The position numbers and the translations under genes were made by a program. This document shows, piece after piece, positions 8,434 through 19,421 of a DNA stretch of 64,000 nt. Below the pieces are notes generated by a model. It saw only the letters and a list, made by a program, of their open reading frames with translations, did no database searches and had not been told where the DNA came from. Numbering within the stretch: the first letter of the stretch is position 1; each line of letters starts with the position of its first letter. Source of the stretch: Devosia pacifica (GTDB lineage: Bacteria > Pseudomonadota > Alphaproteobacteria > Rhizobiales > Devosiaceae); NCBI RefSeq assembly GCF_014652635.1, contig NZ_BMZE01000001.1, forward strand, positions 301,293-365,292, in the 5' to 3' direction.

Positions 8434-9429
8434 TCAATACAGGCTGACGCCGGAAAGCCCAAGTTCCGCCGCAAGATTTGACACGTCCTCCATGCCAACA
8501 CCCGGCTTGAGCGCCGAAAGACTGAGCATCGTGCCGCTTGCTGCCGGCGTTTCTTCGACGGCGCCGAGCATCGCGAACGCGTCAGCCACATACTCGACCG
8601 CGGCTGTGTCCGAGAATTGCCCAAGCGCGATATCAACCTGAGCGGTGCCAGAAGTTGGCAGATCGCTGACTCCGCCCTCGGCTAAGCTGGTGACTGCCGC
8701 GAGCGCACCGGTATTCGGCTGTTGCTGAGGCGTTTCAGCATAGCCGAACAGGCCGCCGATGAGATTTGAAGCCATGCCAACTACAGTGTGATCGCCGGCA
8801 GAAGCCACACGCGTGCCCGAATCGCGCACGGCAGGACCCGAATAGCTCGCGAGAAGCCTTTTCGTATCGTCGCCTTCTAGAGGCGCGCGGCCCACATACT
8901 CTACATCGACTTCGGTACTTCCCGCCTGGACGTAGCCGAGCATGGTCGCTGCACGCGAGGAGAGGTCGATCACCCGACCTGCAATGTAGGGTCCGCGATC
9001 GTTGACGCGAACGATGATTGAGCGGCCGTTTTCTCGGTTCGTCACCCGCACATAAGATGGTAGTGGCAGCGTCGGATGCGCGGCCGTGAGAGCGTTTGCG
9101 GAGAAAATCTCGCCGTTCGCTGTCCGGCGTCCATGAAAGTCTGCGCCGTACCAGGAAGCATGCCCGCTGGCACGGTAGTTCGGGTTCTCTGCGGGGTAGT
9201 ACATCTGGCCACGAACACTGTAGGGTTGGCCGACAAGATAACGTCCGCCGCCTTTTCTCGGATTCGCATTCCATGTAACGCGTTCGGAGACCGGTACACC
9301 GAACTCCTTGGACGTAAAGGCCGCACGGCTGACCGTTGGTCCTAAAGTGCCTCCGCAGGCTGCGAGCATTGGTGCAAGCAGCGCTGAAACAAAAACGAGA
9401 TTGAGGCTGGTGCGGCAGCGAGCGGTCAT
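8434..9429 (-). CDS. rlpA: RlpA-family septal lipoprotein, lytic transglycosylase-like
   Basis: Predicted outer-membrane lipoprotein acting on peptidoglycan at the septum. The signal ends in a lipobox with Cys 25 (MLAACGG). The double-psi beta-barrel domain spans about 88-180, with GHASWYGADFHGRRTANGE and NDRGPY, the segment carrying the catalytic Asp in active family members. Residues from about 260 to the end (ALGQFSDTAAVEYVADAF onward) resemble a divergent SPOR glycan-binding domain. The ATG at 9429 is preferred over in-frame codons further out because it directly precedes the lipoprotein signal. The gene heads the minus-strand cell wall group and is divergent from metH. Confidence 0.9.
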   Translation of the reverse strand: MTARCRTSLNLVFVSALLAPMLAACGGTLGPTVSRAAFTSKEFGVPVSERVTWNANPRKGGGRYLVGQPYSVRGQMYYPAENPNYRASGHASWYGADFHGRRTANGEIFSANALTAAHPTLPLPSYVRVTNRENGRSIIVRVNDRGPYIAGRVIDLSSRAATMLGYVQAGSTEVDVEYVGRAPLEGDDTKRLLASYSGPAVRDSGTRVASAGDHTVVGMASNLIGGLFGYAETPQQQPNTGALAAVTSLAEGGVSDLPTSGTAQVDIALGQFSDTAAVEYVADAFAMLGAVEETPAASGTMLSLSALKPGVGMEDVSNLAAELGLSGVSLY

Positions 9430-9648
9430 GGGTAAGCGATCTCTCGAGCGGTGTATTTTGCGAATTCTCCGCTTGTCCGGCGATTGTGGTTGCAGGCGGG
9501 TTAAGGGCACCGGCTTTAGGTGAATTGTTCGCGTCAAGCGGTGCGCAAGGTTAACGTGCCGCTAACGGGCCCGGCCTTGCAGCGCGAGGGATATAAAGAT
9601 ATCTTTATGTGATCGCGCACCCACGCGAGAACTGGATTGGAAGCAAGC
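9430..9648. promoter_or_regulatory. divergent rlpA / metH promoter region
   Basis: This 219-bp intergenic region must drive rlpA leftward and metH rightward. It holds a perfect 16-bp palindrome next to metH (listed separately) and, at 9551-9565, TTAA-N7-CTAA, one base short of a CtrA site. I do not see a cobalamin or SAM riboswitch core here. Confidence 0.5.
9593..9608. promoter_or_regulatory. 16-bp perfect palindrome, likely operator for metH
   Basis: The sequence ATAAAGATATCTTTAT is a perfect palindrome centred at 9600/9601 and ends 40 bases before the metH ATG. It is AT-rich in a GC-rich setting, and its size suits a winged-helix dimer. ArsR-family regulators responding to S-adenosylmethionine or S-adenosylhomocysteine control methionine-cycle genes in many proteobacteria, so such a factor is the first guess. 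No regulator gene is adjacent. Confidence 0.6.
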
Positions 9649-12600
9649 ATGCGTAACGATACTCCCGCCAAGCCGAGCCCTGCCCTGCCTGACGGTCACG
9701 AGGTGGAGCAGGCAATACGTACTGCCGCAGCAGAGCGCATCCTGATCCTCGACGGTGCGATGGGCACGATGATTCAGCGTCTCAATCTGGACGAGGACGC
9801 ATTCCGATCGGACCGCTTCAAGGACTGGCCGCACCCGCTGCGCGGCAACAATGATCTGCTCAACCTGACGCAGGCCGAGGCGCTTGAGGACTTGCATTTC
9901 GACTATGCAATGGCCGGGGCCGATATTCTCGAAACCAACACCTTTTCATCCACCTCGGTCGCGCAGGCGGATTACGGCATGGAAGAGCTCATCCACGAGC
10001 TCAACTATGCCGGAGCGCAGGTGGCGCGCCGTGCCGCAGACCGCGCTACCGCTGAAGATGGACGCCGGCGCTTTGTTGCCGGCGCGTTGGGGCCGACGAC
10101 GAAGACATCGTCGATGTCGACGGACGTCAACAATCCCGGCCACCGCTCGATCACCTTCGATCAGCTTGTCGAAGCATATCGCACCGCCATCGAAGGTTTG
10201 CTCGAGGGCGGAGCAGATATGCTGCTGTTCGAGACCATCACCGATACGCTCAACACAAAGGCCGGCCTCTTCGCCGCGCAGCAAGTGTTCGAGGAACGCG
10301 AGCGCTCGCTGCCGATCATGATATCCGGCACGATCACCGATCTGTCCGGACGGACGCTGTCGGGCCAGACGCCGACCGCTTTCTGGTATTCGCTGCGCCA
10401 TGCCAAGCCCCTGACCATCGGCCTCAATTGCGCCCTTGGCGCCAACGCCATGCGTGCGCATCTGGCCGAGCTCAGTGACGCCGCAGACACTCTGATTTGC
10501 GCCTACCCGAACGCTGGCTTGCCGAACGAGATGGGCCAGTATGACGAGAGCCCAGAGTTCATGGCGGAGCAGATCGAAGGCTTCGCGCGCGACGGTTTGG
10601 TGAACATCGTCGGAGGCTGCTGCGGATCGACTCCAGAGCACATCGCAGCGATCGCCAAGGCAGTATCCCGGCATGCCCCTCGCATTGCTCCAACGATCGA
10701 ACCGAAACTGCGTCTTGCCGGGCTCGAGCCATTCGTGCTGACCGATGACATACCGTTCGTCAACATTGGCGAGCGGACCAACGTCACCGGCTCCGCACGC
10801 TTTCGCAAGCTGATCACGGCAGGCGATTACGAGGCGGCGCTTGAGGTTGCCAGGGACCAGGTGAACAACGGCGCCCAGGTCATCGATATCAACATGGATG
10901 AAGGTCTGATCGACTCCGCCCAGGTGATGATCGACTACCTCAACCTGTTGGCCGCTGAACCCGATATCGCACGCGTGCCGCTGATGATCGACTCCTCGAA
11001 GTGGGAGGTCATTGAAGCCGGGTTGAAACGCGTTCAGGGCAAGGCGCTCGTCAACTCGATATCGCTCAAGGAGGGCGAAGAGCCATTCCTGCGGCAGGCC
11101 CGGCTCGTAAGAGCATATGGCGCGGCAGTTGTGGTGATGGCCTTTGACGAGGACGGGCAAGCCGACACGCAAGAGCGCAAGGTGTCGATCTGCACCCGAG
11201 CCTATAAGCTCCTCACGGAAACCGTGGGGCTTCCCCCGGAAGATATCATCTTCGATCCCAACGTATTTGCCGTCGCAACGGGCATCGAGGAACACAACGG
11301 CTACGGCGTTGCCTTCATCGAGGCCACGCGCCAGATCACGGACACGCTGCCGCACGCACATATTTCGGGGGGCGTATCCAACCTCTCGTTTTCCTTCCGA
11401 GGCAACGAGCCGGTGCGCGAAGCCATGCATTCGGTGTTTCTCTACCACGCCATTCAGGCCGGCATGGACATGGGCATCGTCAATGCCGGCCAGCTCGCGG
11501 TTTACGAATCGATCGAACCGCAACTGCGCGAGCTGTGCGAAGACGTTATTCTCAACCGCAGCGACGACGCGACGGACCGCCTGCTCGATCTCGCTGAAAG
11601 CTACAAGGGGAAGGCCGGAGGAAGCGGCAAGGCACGCGATCTCAGCTGGCGAGAGCTGCCGGTTGGCGAACGCATCACCCATGCTCTTGTGAATGGCATA
11701 ACCGAATATATCGAGGCGGATACAGAAGAAGCGCGAGCCAATGCCGAACGGCCGCTTCATGTGATCGAAGGGCCGTTGATGGACGGCATGAACGTCGTCG
11801 GCGATCTGTTCGGCTCGGGCAAGATGTTCCTGCCCCAGGTCGTGAAGTCGGCCCGCGTGATGAAGCAGGCCGTGGCGTATCTCCTCCCTTTCATGGAAGA
11901 GGAAAAGGCCACCGAAGCAGGACAGCGCCGCACGGCCGGCAAGGTGCTGATGGCCACCGTTAAGGGCGATGTGCACGATATCGGCAAGAACATCGTCGGC
12001 GTTGTGCTGGCTTGCAACAATTACGAGATCATCGATCTTGGCGTGATGGTGCCAAGCCAGAAAATCCTCGAGACCGCCAAGGCCGAGAACGTCGACGTCA
12101 TCGGCCTGTCGGGGCTGATCACACCCTCTCTCGATGAAATGGTTCATGTCGCAGCGGAGATGGAGCGGGAAGGCTTTGACATACCGTTGCTGATCGGCGG
12201 AGCCACCACCAGTCGCGTGCATACGGCAGTCAAAATCCATCCCCGTTATGAGCGCGGACAGACCGTCTATGTGAATGACGCTAGCCGCGCCGTCGGCGTT
12301 GTCTCCAACCTTCTGTCTCAGAAGACGCGAGACGGTTTCATCAAGTCGGTGCGGGAAGAATATGCCAAGGCAGCGGCAGCGCACTTGCGTGCAGAAGCCG
12401 AAAAGCAGCGCCTGCCTCTCGCGGCCGCCCGCGCCAATGCCTTCAAAACCGAATGGTCCTCGTACGATCCGCCGAAGCCCAGCTTTCTCGGCACACGCGT
12501 CGTCGATGAAACCGACCTTGCAATGCTCGCCGAGTACATCGACTGGACGCCATTCTTCCAGACTTGGGAACTCAAGGGACGCTATCCCGCGATTCTCGAT

Positions 12601-13413
12601 GACGAAAAGCAGGGTGAGGCTGCGCGTCAGCTCTTTGCCGACGCCAAGGCAATGCTCAAGCGCATCATCGAAGAAAAGTGGTTTCACCCGCGCGCGGTCA
12701 TCGGTTTCTGGCCGGCGAACAGCGTTGGCGACGACGTCCGCTTGTTCACTGATGAGAGCCGGTCGGAGGAGTTGGCAACGCTTTTCACGCTCCGCCAGCA
12801 GTTGAGCAAGCGGGGCGATCGGCCGAATGTCGCGATGTCGGACTTCGTGGCGCCGCTAGAAACCGGCAAGCCGGACTATGTCGGCGGCTTCGTGGTGACG
12901 GCTGGCGTCGAAGAGGAAGCTATCGCCAAGCGCTTCGAGCAAGAGAACGACGACTATTCATCAATCCTCGTCAAGGCTCTGGCTGATCGCTTTGCCGAAG
13001 CGTTCGCCGAGATGATGCACGAGCGCGTCCGCCGCGAGCACTGGGGATACGCAACCGACGAGAAACTGACTGCCGAGGAGCTGATCTCGGAAAGCTATCG
13101 CGGCATTCGCCCTGCACCCGGCTACCCGGCCCAGCCTGATCACACCGAGAAAACAACGCTGTTCAAGCTGCTGGACGCCACGGCCAGTACAGGCGTGGAA
13201 CTGACGGAAAGTTACGCGATGTGGCCGGGATCGTCGGTGTCGGGCTTCTACTTCGCCCACCCTGAAGCCTTCTACTTCGGTGTCGCCAAGGTCGAGCGCG
13301 ATCAGGTAAGCGACTATGCGGCGCGCAAGGGCATGGATGTGGAAGAAGTTGAGCGTTGGCTTGGGCCGATTCTCAACTATGTTCCGGGTCCGAAAGTCGA
13401 GGCAGCGGAATGA
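9649..13413 (+). CDS. metH: cobalamin-dependent methionine synthase
   Basis: Transfers a methyl group from methyltetrahydrofolate to homocysteine through cobalamin. The 1254-residue protein has the four expected modules: homocysteine binding (to about 330, with [10 protein letters not shown] among the zinc cysteines), pterin binding (about 360-620), cobalamin cap and binding (about 650-900, with the DxHxxG motif in VHDIGKN near 775), and the reactivation domain (about 910-1235). The ATG at 9649 was preferred to an in-frame TTG at 9637 on codon grounds; neither has a strong ribosome binding site. Its stop overlaps the next gene. Together with nrdJ it indicates dependence on B12. Confidence 0.97.
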   Translation: MRNDTPAKPSPALPDGHEVEQAIRTAAAERILILDGAMGTMIQRLNLDEDAFRSDRFKDWPHPLRGNNDLLNLTQAEALEDLHFDYAMAGADILETNTFSSTSVAQADYGMEELIHELNYAGAQVARRAADRATAEDGRRRFVAGALGPTTKTSSMSTDVNNPGHRSITFDQLVEAYRTAIEGLLEGGADMLLFETITDTLNTKAGLFAAQQVFEERERSLPIMISGTITDLSGRTLSGQTPTAFWYSLRHAKPLTIGLNCALGANAMRAHLAELSDAADTLICAYPNAGLPNEMGQYDESPEFMAEQIEGFARDGLVNIVGGCCGSTPEHIAAIAKAVSRHAPRIAPTIEPKLRLAGLEPFVLTDDIPFVNIGERTNVTGSARFRKLITAGDYEAALEVARDQVNNGAQVIDINMDEGLIDSAQVMIDYLNLLAAEPDIARVPLMIDSSKWEVIEAGLKRVQGKALVNSISLKEGEEPFLRQARLVRAYGAAVVVMAFDEDGQADTQERKVSICTRAYKLLTETVGLPPEDIIFDPNVFAVATGIEEHNGYGVAFIEATRQITDTLPHAHISGGVSNLSFSFRGNEPVREAMHSVFLYHAIQAGMDMGIVNAGQLAVYESIEPQLRELCEDVILNRSDDATDRLLDLAESYKGKAGGSGKARDLSWRELPVGERITHALVNGITEYIEADTEEARANAERPLHVIEGPLMDGMNVVGDLFGSGKMFLPQVVKSARVMKQAVAYLLPFMEEEKATEAGQRRTAGKVLMATVKGDVHDIGKNIVGVVLACNNYEIIDLGVMVPSQKILETAKAENVDVIGLSGLITPSLDEMVHVAAEMEREGFDIPLLIGGATTSRVHTAVKIHPRYERGQTVYVNDASRAVGVVSNLLSQKTRDGFIKSVREEYAKAAAAHLRAEAEKQRLPLAAARANAFKTEWSSYDPPKPSFLGTRVVDETDLAMLAEYIDWTPFFQTWELKGRYPAILDDEKQGEAARQLFADAKAMLKRIIEEKWFHPRAVIGFWPANSVGDDVRLFTDESRSEELATLFTLRQQLSKRGDRPNVAMSDFVAPLETGKPDYVGGFVVTAGVEEEAIAKRFEQENDDYSSILVKALADRFAEAFAEMMHERVRREHWGYATDEKLTAEELISESYRGIRPAPGYPAQPDHTEKTTLFKLLDATASTGVELTESYAMWPGSSVSGFYFAHPEAFYFGVAKVERDQVSDYAARKGMDVEEVERWLGPILNYVPGPKVEAAE

Positions 13414-13751
13414 CAGCCCTGCCTCACAAGATCTCGGTGACTGTCGTGACAGCTGGGCACGAGATGCCACTGGCAGGCCCGGGGGTGGCGGTGATCCGGC
13501 TCGACCCGCCACTGCATGACCACGGTGCGGGCGATCTGTGCGTCGCCTGTGCCGCCCGCACGGATGTGCGCACGCTGCTTTTCGAACTGATTGAAGCCGC
13601 GCGTCAGGGCCTGAGAGACGAGCCGCGCGCTGTTCTTGTCGACGCACGCGCTGTCGACCCAGACCCGGTTATCGCAGCGATAGAGGGCCGCGCCCCGGCG
13701 AAAGCCCTTCGCGATCATACGGTAGCGCGGCGCTTTCGGCCCGCCAGCTAA
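13410..13751 (+). CDS. small CobW-like protein lacking a P-loop
   Basis: This 113-residue protein is coupled to metH by an ATGA overlap. The middle ([20 protein letters not shown] at 41-60, then [17 protein letters not shown]) resembles the metal-binding and following segment of CobW/G3E GTPases, where GCxCC is followed by an R-D-L-x3-L pattern and a TGLADPAPV-like loop. Here the motif is reduced to C44-x2-C47, and there is no GxxGxGK P-loop, so GTP binding is not expected. Its position suggests a role around cobalamin or zinc supply to MetH. The similarity is my reading and is modest. The 3' end overlaps folD tail to tail by four bases. Confidence 0.6.
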   Translation: MTALPHKISVTVVTAGHEMPLAGPGVAVIRLDPPLHDHGAGDLCVACAARTDVRTLLFELIEAARQGLRDEPRAVLVDARAVDPDPVIAAIEGRAPAKALRDHTVARRFRPAS

Positions 13752-14650
13752 GGCGTCAGGTCCTTGGGCGGCACAAGCCCGTTGAGCAGTGACGCCGTGG
13801 TGATCGTGTTGGCCAGAAGGCACGCGATCGTCATAGGCCCGACGCCCCCCGGTACCGGTGTGATGGCGCCCGCGACGTCGGCGGCACTATCGAATTCAAC
13901 ATCGCCCACAAGACGGGTTTTTCCTTCGCCACGCTCTGGTGCGGGGACGCGATTGATACCGACGTCGATAACCGTAGCGCCAGGCTTCAGCCAGTCGCCT
14001 TTGACCATGTTCGGGCGTCCGGCAGCCGCCACCACGATATCCGCGCGCTTGACGACAGAGGCGAGATCGGCGGTTCGGGAGTGCGCCATGGTAACGGTGC
14101 AATTATCCCGCAGCAGCAATTGCGCCAGCGGCTTGCCGACCAGATTGGAACGGCCAATGATGACGGCCTCCTTGCCCGACAATTCGCCGAGCTGGTCGCG
14201 CAGCAGCATCAGGCACCCCAGCGGCGTGCAGGAAACCGGGCCCGGTAAGCCGATCGCCAGCTTGCCGACATTTGCCGGAGTGAAGCAATCCACATCCTTT
14301 TCAGGAGAAATGGCATTGATCACCGCGTTTGGATCGATCTGATCCGGGACCGGCATTTGAACCAGGATGCCGTGGATGGCATCATCGCGATTGAGTTCAT
14401 CGATCAGCTGCAGCAACGCAGCTTGAGAGGTTTCGCGCGGCAGTTCGTGCTTTACCGAGTGCATGCCGACTTCTGCAGTCAGCCGGGCTTTGCTCGCCAC
14501 ATACACCTGACTTGCCGGATCCTCGCCAACAATGACCACCGCCAACCCGGGGGTAATTCCATGCTGCGACTTCAGGCCCGCAACGTGACCCGCAATGCGC
14601 TCGCGCAGTCCCGCTGCAAAGCCCTTGCCGTCAATGATCGTCGCAGTCAT
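13748..14650 (-). CDS. folD: methylenetetrahydrofolate dehydrogenase/cyclohydrolase
   Basis: Bifunctional cytosolic enzyme that interconverts 5,10-methylene- and 10-formyl-tetrahydrofolate with NADP. The catalytic lysine region [10 protein letters not shown], the GRSNLVGKP dinucleotide-binding turn and the [11 protein letters not shown] signature are all present. The ATG at 14650 (MTATIID) is preferred over the ATG four codons upstream, because GGAG lies six bases before it. It is 300 residues, normal for FolD. It sits beside metH, to which it supplies one-carbon units indirectly, but is transcribed convergently. Confidence 0.97.
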   Translation of the reverse strand: MTATIIDGKGFAAGLRERIAGHVAGLKSQHGITPGLAVVIVGEDPASQVYVASKARLTAEVGMHSVKHELPRETSQAALLQLIDELNRDDAIHGILVQMPVPDQIDPNAVINAISPEKDVDCFTPANVGKLAIGLPGPVSCTPLGCLMLLRDQLGELSGKEAVIIGRSNLVGKPLAQLLLRDNCTVTMAHSRTADLASVVKRADIVVAAAGRPNMVKGDWLKPGATVIDVGINRVPAPERGEGKTRLVGDVEFDSAADVAGAITPVPGGVGPMTIACLLANTITTASLLNGLVPPKDLTP

Positions 14651-14751
14651 CGTCTGCTCCATGGTGATTTTAGGTTGTGGTCGGTGGGTCGCTCATAGGT
14701 CAGCGCCTTGCGCAGGTCCAACAGTTTCTCACCATGGGCAGGAGATCAATG

Positions 14752-15192
14752 ATGGGAAGATCTACGAGCACCGTTACTGAGCCGGCCGACCTCGACACTG
14801 AGGCGTTCCTGTCTGCTATTGAGCACCGGGGACGACGAGCAGACGCCGCAGTCCTTCTGGAGATGATGCAGCGCCTCACCGGGTATCCGCCGCGTCTGTG
14901 GCGACCGGGCATGGCCGGGTTTGGTACCTACCACTACCACTATGAGAGCGGTCACAGCGGCACATCGTTTCGTGTCGGGTTTGCACCTCGCAAGGCAAAC
15001 ACGGTGGTCTACATAATGATCGGCTTCATGCAGCAGCAGGATCTGCTTGACCGTCTCGGTCCTCATACGACCGGCAAATCATGCCTCTACCTGAAGTCGC
15101 TTGAAGCTGTAGATCTCGATATACTGGAGCAGTTGATCAGCCGCTCTCTCATCGAGATGGAGCGCCGGTATCCCACTATCCCTGCCGATTAA
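14752..15192 (+). CDS. DUF1801 domain protein
   Basis: Protein of 146 residues with a DUF1801 fold, recognised from VLLEMMQRLTGYPPRLW, the GTYHYHYESGHSG strand pair and FAPRKANTVVYIMIGF. The family has no established biochemical role. There are two adjacent ATG codons; the second, at 14752, has AGGAG at a spacing of seven and is chosen. It is divergent from folD. Its stop codon is embedded in the A-run that, on the other strand, forms the tail of a terminator. Confidence 0.85.
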   Translation: MGRSTSTVTEPADLDTEAFLSAIEHRGRRADAAVLLEMMQRLTGYPPRLWRPGMAGFGTYHYHYESGHSGTSFRVGFAPRKANTVVYIMIGFMQQQDLLDRLGPHTTGKSCLYLKSLEAVDLDILEQLISRSLIEMERRYPTIPAD

Positions 15193-15227
15193 AAAAAGGC
15201 CACGCGACACCTTGGCGTCACGTGGCC
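15191..15227 (-). terminator. intrinsic terminator for a minus-strand transcript
   Basis: Reading leftward on the minus strand, GGCCACG (15227-15221) pairs with CGTGGCC (15204-15198), helped by an inner GAC/GTC. The stem is followed immediately by seven T residues (complement of 15191-15197). On the + strand no T-run follows the stem, so it points leftward. No protein gene lies upstream on the minus strand, which implies a non-coding transcript. Confidence 0.8.
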
Positions 15228-15340
15228 CGGGTAATCGACCGCCGCACTGTTGAGGGCTTGGGGGACAAGCGGCGTTCGTTTCCCTCGCTCACCGGTGCAT
15301 GGGTCGCTTGCGTTGCCAGTGAACTGCTGGCCAAGATGGG
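15191..15340 (-). ncRNA. candidate structured small RNA (possibly 6S-like)
   Basis: A minus-strand transcript ending at the terminator above can fold into a long rod. CGACC (15306-15302) pairs with GGTCG (15240-15236), GCAC (15298-15295) with GTGC (15247-15244), and GAGGG (15286-15282) with CCCTC (15256-15252). The rod is capped by GCTTG/CAAGC (15270-15266 with 15260-15256). Internal loops separate the helices. The segment around 15241-15252 reads CAACAGTGCGGC, reminiscent of the 3' arm of 6S RNA, but this is from memory. The 5' end is only a guess. No protein-coding minus-strand frame here looks real. Confidence 0.45.
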
Positions 15341-15412
15341 ATGGAATTGCGGCAGGAAAAGTGCCATCACCGAATGGTGAAAATCTGCGGCCGCGCAGCC
15401 AGACAGGAAGCC

Positions 15413-16888
15413 ATGACGTTTTCCCATCCCCCACAGTTCGAAAAGAAATCGTTCGAGGACCCCGCCTCCGCTTGGGAGTATCTTGCCGAGATCTATCACG
15501 CGAATACGGGGTTCATCCGTGACCATCTGGACCGCTTGACCCGGGGTGATGTGCCCAAGGGACGCGTACGTGCATGTTACCCGCAGATCGAGGTGCGCTC
15601 GCGCAGCTTTGGCAAGAGCGAGTCGACCCTGCCATACGGCTATTTGCACACACCCGGCATCTATCGCACCACCGTCACCGCACCTGATCTGTTCCGCGTC
15701 TATTTCGAGGAGCAGTTCGAGGTTCTGCTCAAGAACCACGGCGGAACGATTGATATCGGTGTTTCGAACACGCCGATTCCGCTGCACTTTGCGCTGGCAT
15801 CGGATTCGTTTGTTGATGGCTCGAAGATCGACGCGCTTGGTCTGCCCTTGCGCGACATTTTCGATGCACCAGACCTTACCCACACCGATGATGAGATCGC
15901 CAACGGCACTTTCGTGCCGCCTTACGGCGGCCCCTACCCGCTCGCCGCGTTCACCGCCCCGCGGGTCGATTATTCGCTCTATAGGCTAAGCCATTATACC
16001 GGCACCGAGGCTTCGCACTTCCAGAACTTCGTGATTTTCACGAACTATCAATTCTATATCGATGAGTTCTGCCGCGTTGCGCACGAGCATATGCGCAATG
16101 GTCACGAGCACTATGAGAGCTTCGTGGAGCCTGGCAACGCTGTCACGCTCAACAGCCGAAGCGGCGGCGGCACCAGCGGCACGCGCGCCAGCCGCACCCC
16201 GCAAATGCCAGCCTATCATCTGACGGCGTCCCGCGGGCGTGGCATCACCATGATCAATATCGGCGTTGGGCCATCCAACGCCAAGACGATCACGGACCAC
16301 GTGGCGGTTCTGCGGCCACATGCGTGGATCATGCTCGGCCACTGTGCGGGTTTGCGAAATTCGCAGGAGCTCGGCGACTACGTCCTTGCGCACGCCTATA
16401 TGCGCGAGGATCACGTTCTCGATGCGGATCTTCCACTATCAGTGCCAATTCCCGCCCTTGCCGAGGTGCAGGTGGCGCTTGAGCAGGCCGTTGAAGAGAT
16501 CACCGAGCTCGAAGGTCTCGAGACCAAGCGCATCATGCGTACGGGTACCGTCGCCACCTTCGACAACCGCAACTGGGAACTTCGCGATCAGGCCGAAATC
16601 ATCAGGCGTCTGAGCCAGTCGCGCGCCGTCGCCCTCGATATGGAAAGCGCCACCATAGCCGCCAATGGCTTCCGGTTCCGGGTGCCCTACGGTACATTGC
16701 TATGCGTCTCCGACAAGCCCTTGCACGGAGAACTCAAACTGCCCGGCATGGCCTCGGACTTTTACCGCACCCAGGTCAATCAGCACCTCTTGATCGGGTT
16801 GCGCGCGATGGAAATCCTGCGTGACCAGCCGGCAGAGCGGCTGCACTCACGCAAGCTCCGCAGCTTTGCAGAGACTGCATTTCAATAA
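15413..16888 (+). CDS. amn: AMP nucleosidase
   Basis: Hydrolyses AMP to adenine and ribose 5-phosphate and helps control the adenylate pool. The N-terminal regulatory domain (about 1-190) includes YPQIEVR and GVSNTPIPLHF. The C-terminal nucleoside-phosphorylase-like domain contains GRGITMINIGVGPSNAK, MLGHCAGLR and VALDMESATIAANGF. At 491 residues it matches the E. coli enzyme. The ATG at 15413 has AGGAAG five bases upstream, and frames further out lack conserved sequence. It is monocistronic, ending at the hairpin terminator shared with eno. Confidence 0.95.
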   Translation: MTFSHPPQFEKKSFEDPASAWEYLAEIYHANTGFIRDHLDRLTRGDVPKGRVRACYPQIEVRSRSFGKSESTLPYGYLHTPGIYRTTVTAPDLFRVYFEEQFEVLLKNHGGTIDIGVSNTPIPLHFALASDSFVDGSKIDALGLPLRDIFDAPDLTHTDDEIANGTFVPPYGGPYPLAAFTAPRVDYSLYRLSHYTGTEASHFQNFVIFTNYQFYIDEFCRVAHEHMRNGHEHYESFVEPGNAVTLNSRSGGGTSGTRASRTPQMPAYHLTASRGRGITMINIGVGPSNAKTITDHVAVLRPHAWIMLGHCAGLRNSQELGDYVLAHAYMREDHVLDADLPLSVPIPALAEVQVALEQAVEEITELEGLETKRIMRTGTVATFDNRNWELRDQAEIIRRLSQSRAVALDMESATIAANGFRFRVPYGTLLCVSDKPLHGELKLPGMASDFYRTQVNQHLLIGLRAMEILRDQPAERLHSRKLRSFAETAFQ

Positions 16889-16891
16889 CAA

Positions 16892-16915
16892 AAGGGCCGC
16901 TCTCAAGCGGCCCTT
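16892..16915. terminator. bidirectional hairpin terminator between amn and eno
   Basis: A perfect 10-bp stem AAGGGCCGCT/AGCGGCCCTT encloses the loop CTCA. The gene pair is convergent. The flanking T-run is better on the eno side (TTTTGTT) than on the amn side (TTCCC). Confidence 0.85.
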
Positions 16916-16942
16916 CCCAATTCAATATCTGCAAAAGGACGC

Positions 16943-18238
<1,296 letters not shown>

Positions 18239-18294
18239 TCATATGAACGGTTACCGGCTTGTCTAGACGCGGCGTGTGACAAGGGGAAGAGGCA

Positions 18295-18312
18295 GGCAGC
18301 AAAAAAGCTGCC
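18295..18312 (-). terminator. possible hairpin after the epimerase gene
   Basis: GGCAGC and GCTGCC flank a six-base A (or T) loop about 20 bases past the stop codon of the minus-strand epimerase gene. There is no T-run after the stem, so termination here is uncertain. Confidence 0.35.
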
Positions 18313-18331
18313 ATGCCCGCATTGCCCGTCC

Positions 18332-19288
18332 CTAAATATCGAGACGCTTGTTCTCGATCAGCCAGCGCACCGCCTCTTCGACCGCCTGCAACGATGTATA
18401 GCGCGGCGCATAGCCGATCAGCCGCCTGCCCTTTTCGATGCTGCAATTCGGGCTGCGCGTTATGTGCTCCCACGTGGCGTTGGCGTTTCGCTCGCTCTGG
18501 GTGTGTTTCCACTCCTCCCAAGGCATAAAGGCGATATCGGGCTCCTTCCCGAACCAGCGAGACATGGCCTCTGCGTAGCCCCTCAAGGTTACTGCCGCGG
18601 GCGAGACAACGTGGAAGGACTCGCCAACAGCTGATGACCAGTTCCTCATCGCGTCGATGAGCATCGCGGCGATATCGTCGGCATGGATGTGATGAACGGT
18701 TTCCATTCCAAAATTCGGCAGCGTCAGCCGCTCGCCGCGCGCCAGAGTTGTGAACACGCTGGTATCGAAATGCCCCGCGGGATTCAGAGGCGCCCAGCCT
18801 CTGCCAACGATATGCCCCGGGTGCAGGATCGTTACCGGAAACTGCTCGCGGCGGCCGAGATCGAGCAAGTAGGCCTCTATCGCAGCTTTCTGCACGCCAT
18901 ATTCGCCAAATGGCCGCTTCGTGACGTCTTCGGGCGTCGGAACCACTTCCGAGCGCCCATGGGTCCAGATCGTGCCAATGTGCAGGAAGTGTTGTACGCG
19001 CCCCATAAGCGCTTCTGCGAGTTGCCTGGCGCTGTCCAGAGTGAAGCAGATATTGTCGATGACCACATCGGGCTTTAACTCGGCAATTGCCTTGCCAAAA
19101 TCACCGTCTTTCTCGAGAGCATCCCGATCGAGATGCACGCGTTGCACACTGTCCCACGCCCTGTGCGCGAGGTAGGGCTCTGCGTTCCCGCGGGAGACAG
19201 CAACAACCTCGTGTCCGTCCATTGCCAGTCGAGGCACGAGGTAACTGCCGATATGCCCCGTGGAACCGATCACCGCCACTCGCGCCAT
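18332..19288 (-). CDS. NAD-dependent epimerase/dehydratase family protein
   Basis: Extended short-chain dehydrogenase of 318 residues with a Rossmann start ARVAVIGSTGHIG (GxxGxxG at 8-14) and the YxxxK pair in FGEYGVQKAAIEAYLL. Family members act on nucleotide sugars or other sugar-like substrates with NAD(P). The substrate here is not evident and the gene does not lie in the polysaccharide cluster. The ATG at 19288 follows AGGGAGA and directly precedes the conserved strand; the longer frame to 19339 adds only unconserved residues. Divergent from the VOC gene. Confidence 0.85.
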   Translation of the reverse strand: MARVAVIGSTGHIGSYLVPRLAMDGHEVVAVSRGNAEPYLAHRAWDSVQRVHLDRDALEKDGDFGKAIAELKPDVVIDNICFTLDSARQLAEALMGRVQHFLHIGTIWTHGRSEVVPTPEDVTKRPFGEYGVQKAAIEAYLLDLGRREQFPVTILHPGHIVGRGWAPLNPAGHFDTSVFTTLARGERLTLPNFGMETVHHIHADDIAAMLIDAMRNWSSAVGESFHVVSPAAVTLRGYAEAMSRWFGKEPDIAFMPWEEWKHTQSERNANATWEHITRSPNCSIEKGRRLIGYAPRYTSLQAVEEAVRWLIENKRLDI

Positions 19289-19421
19289 ATGCTTCTCTCC
19301 CTTTGTTCTTCGAGAAGCATTTAACAGAACTTCCGGCACTGGTCACAGTTCGCCGAATAGGTTTAGCCTGCGCCTGGCCGTGGCGTTCTGCCCCGGACCA
19401 GCATTACACAAGGAGGAGCCG

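Noticed and set aside
9430..9648. Cobalamin or SAM riboswitch before metH
   Set aside because: No recognisable B12 box or SAM-II core; only the palindrome stands out.
9946..12687. A 913-codon open frame antisense to metH
   Set aside because: It mirrors the conserved metH reading frame, has no ribosome binding site and its protein shows no family motif. High GC and codon bias explain the lack of stops.
14677..14748. N-terminal extension of the DUF1801 protein
   Set aside because: The extension crosses the folD promoter side and is not conserved; AGGAG favours the ATG at 14752.
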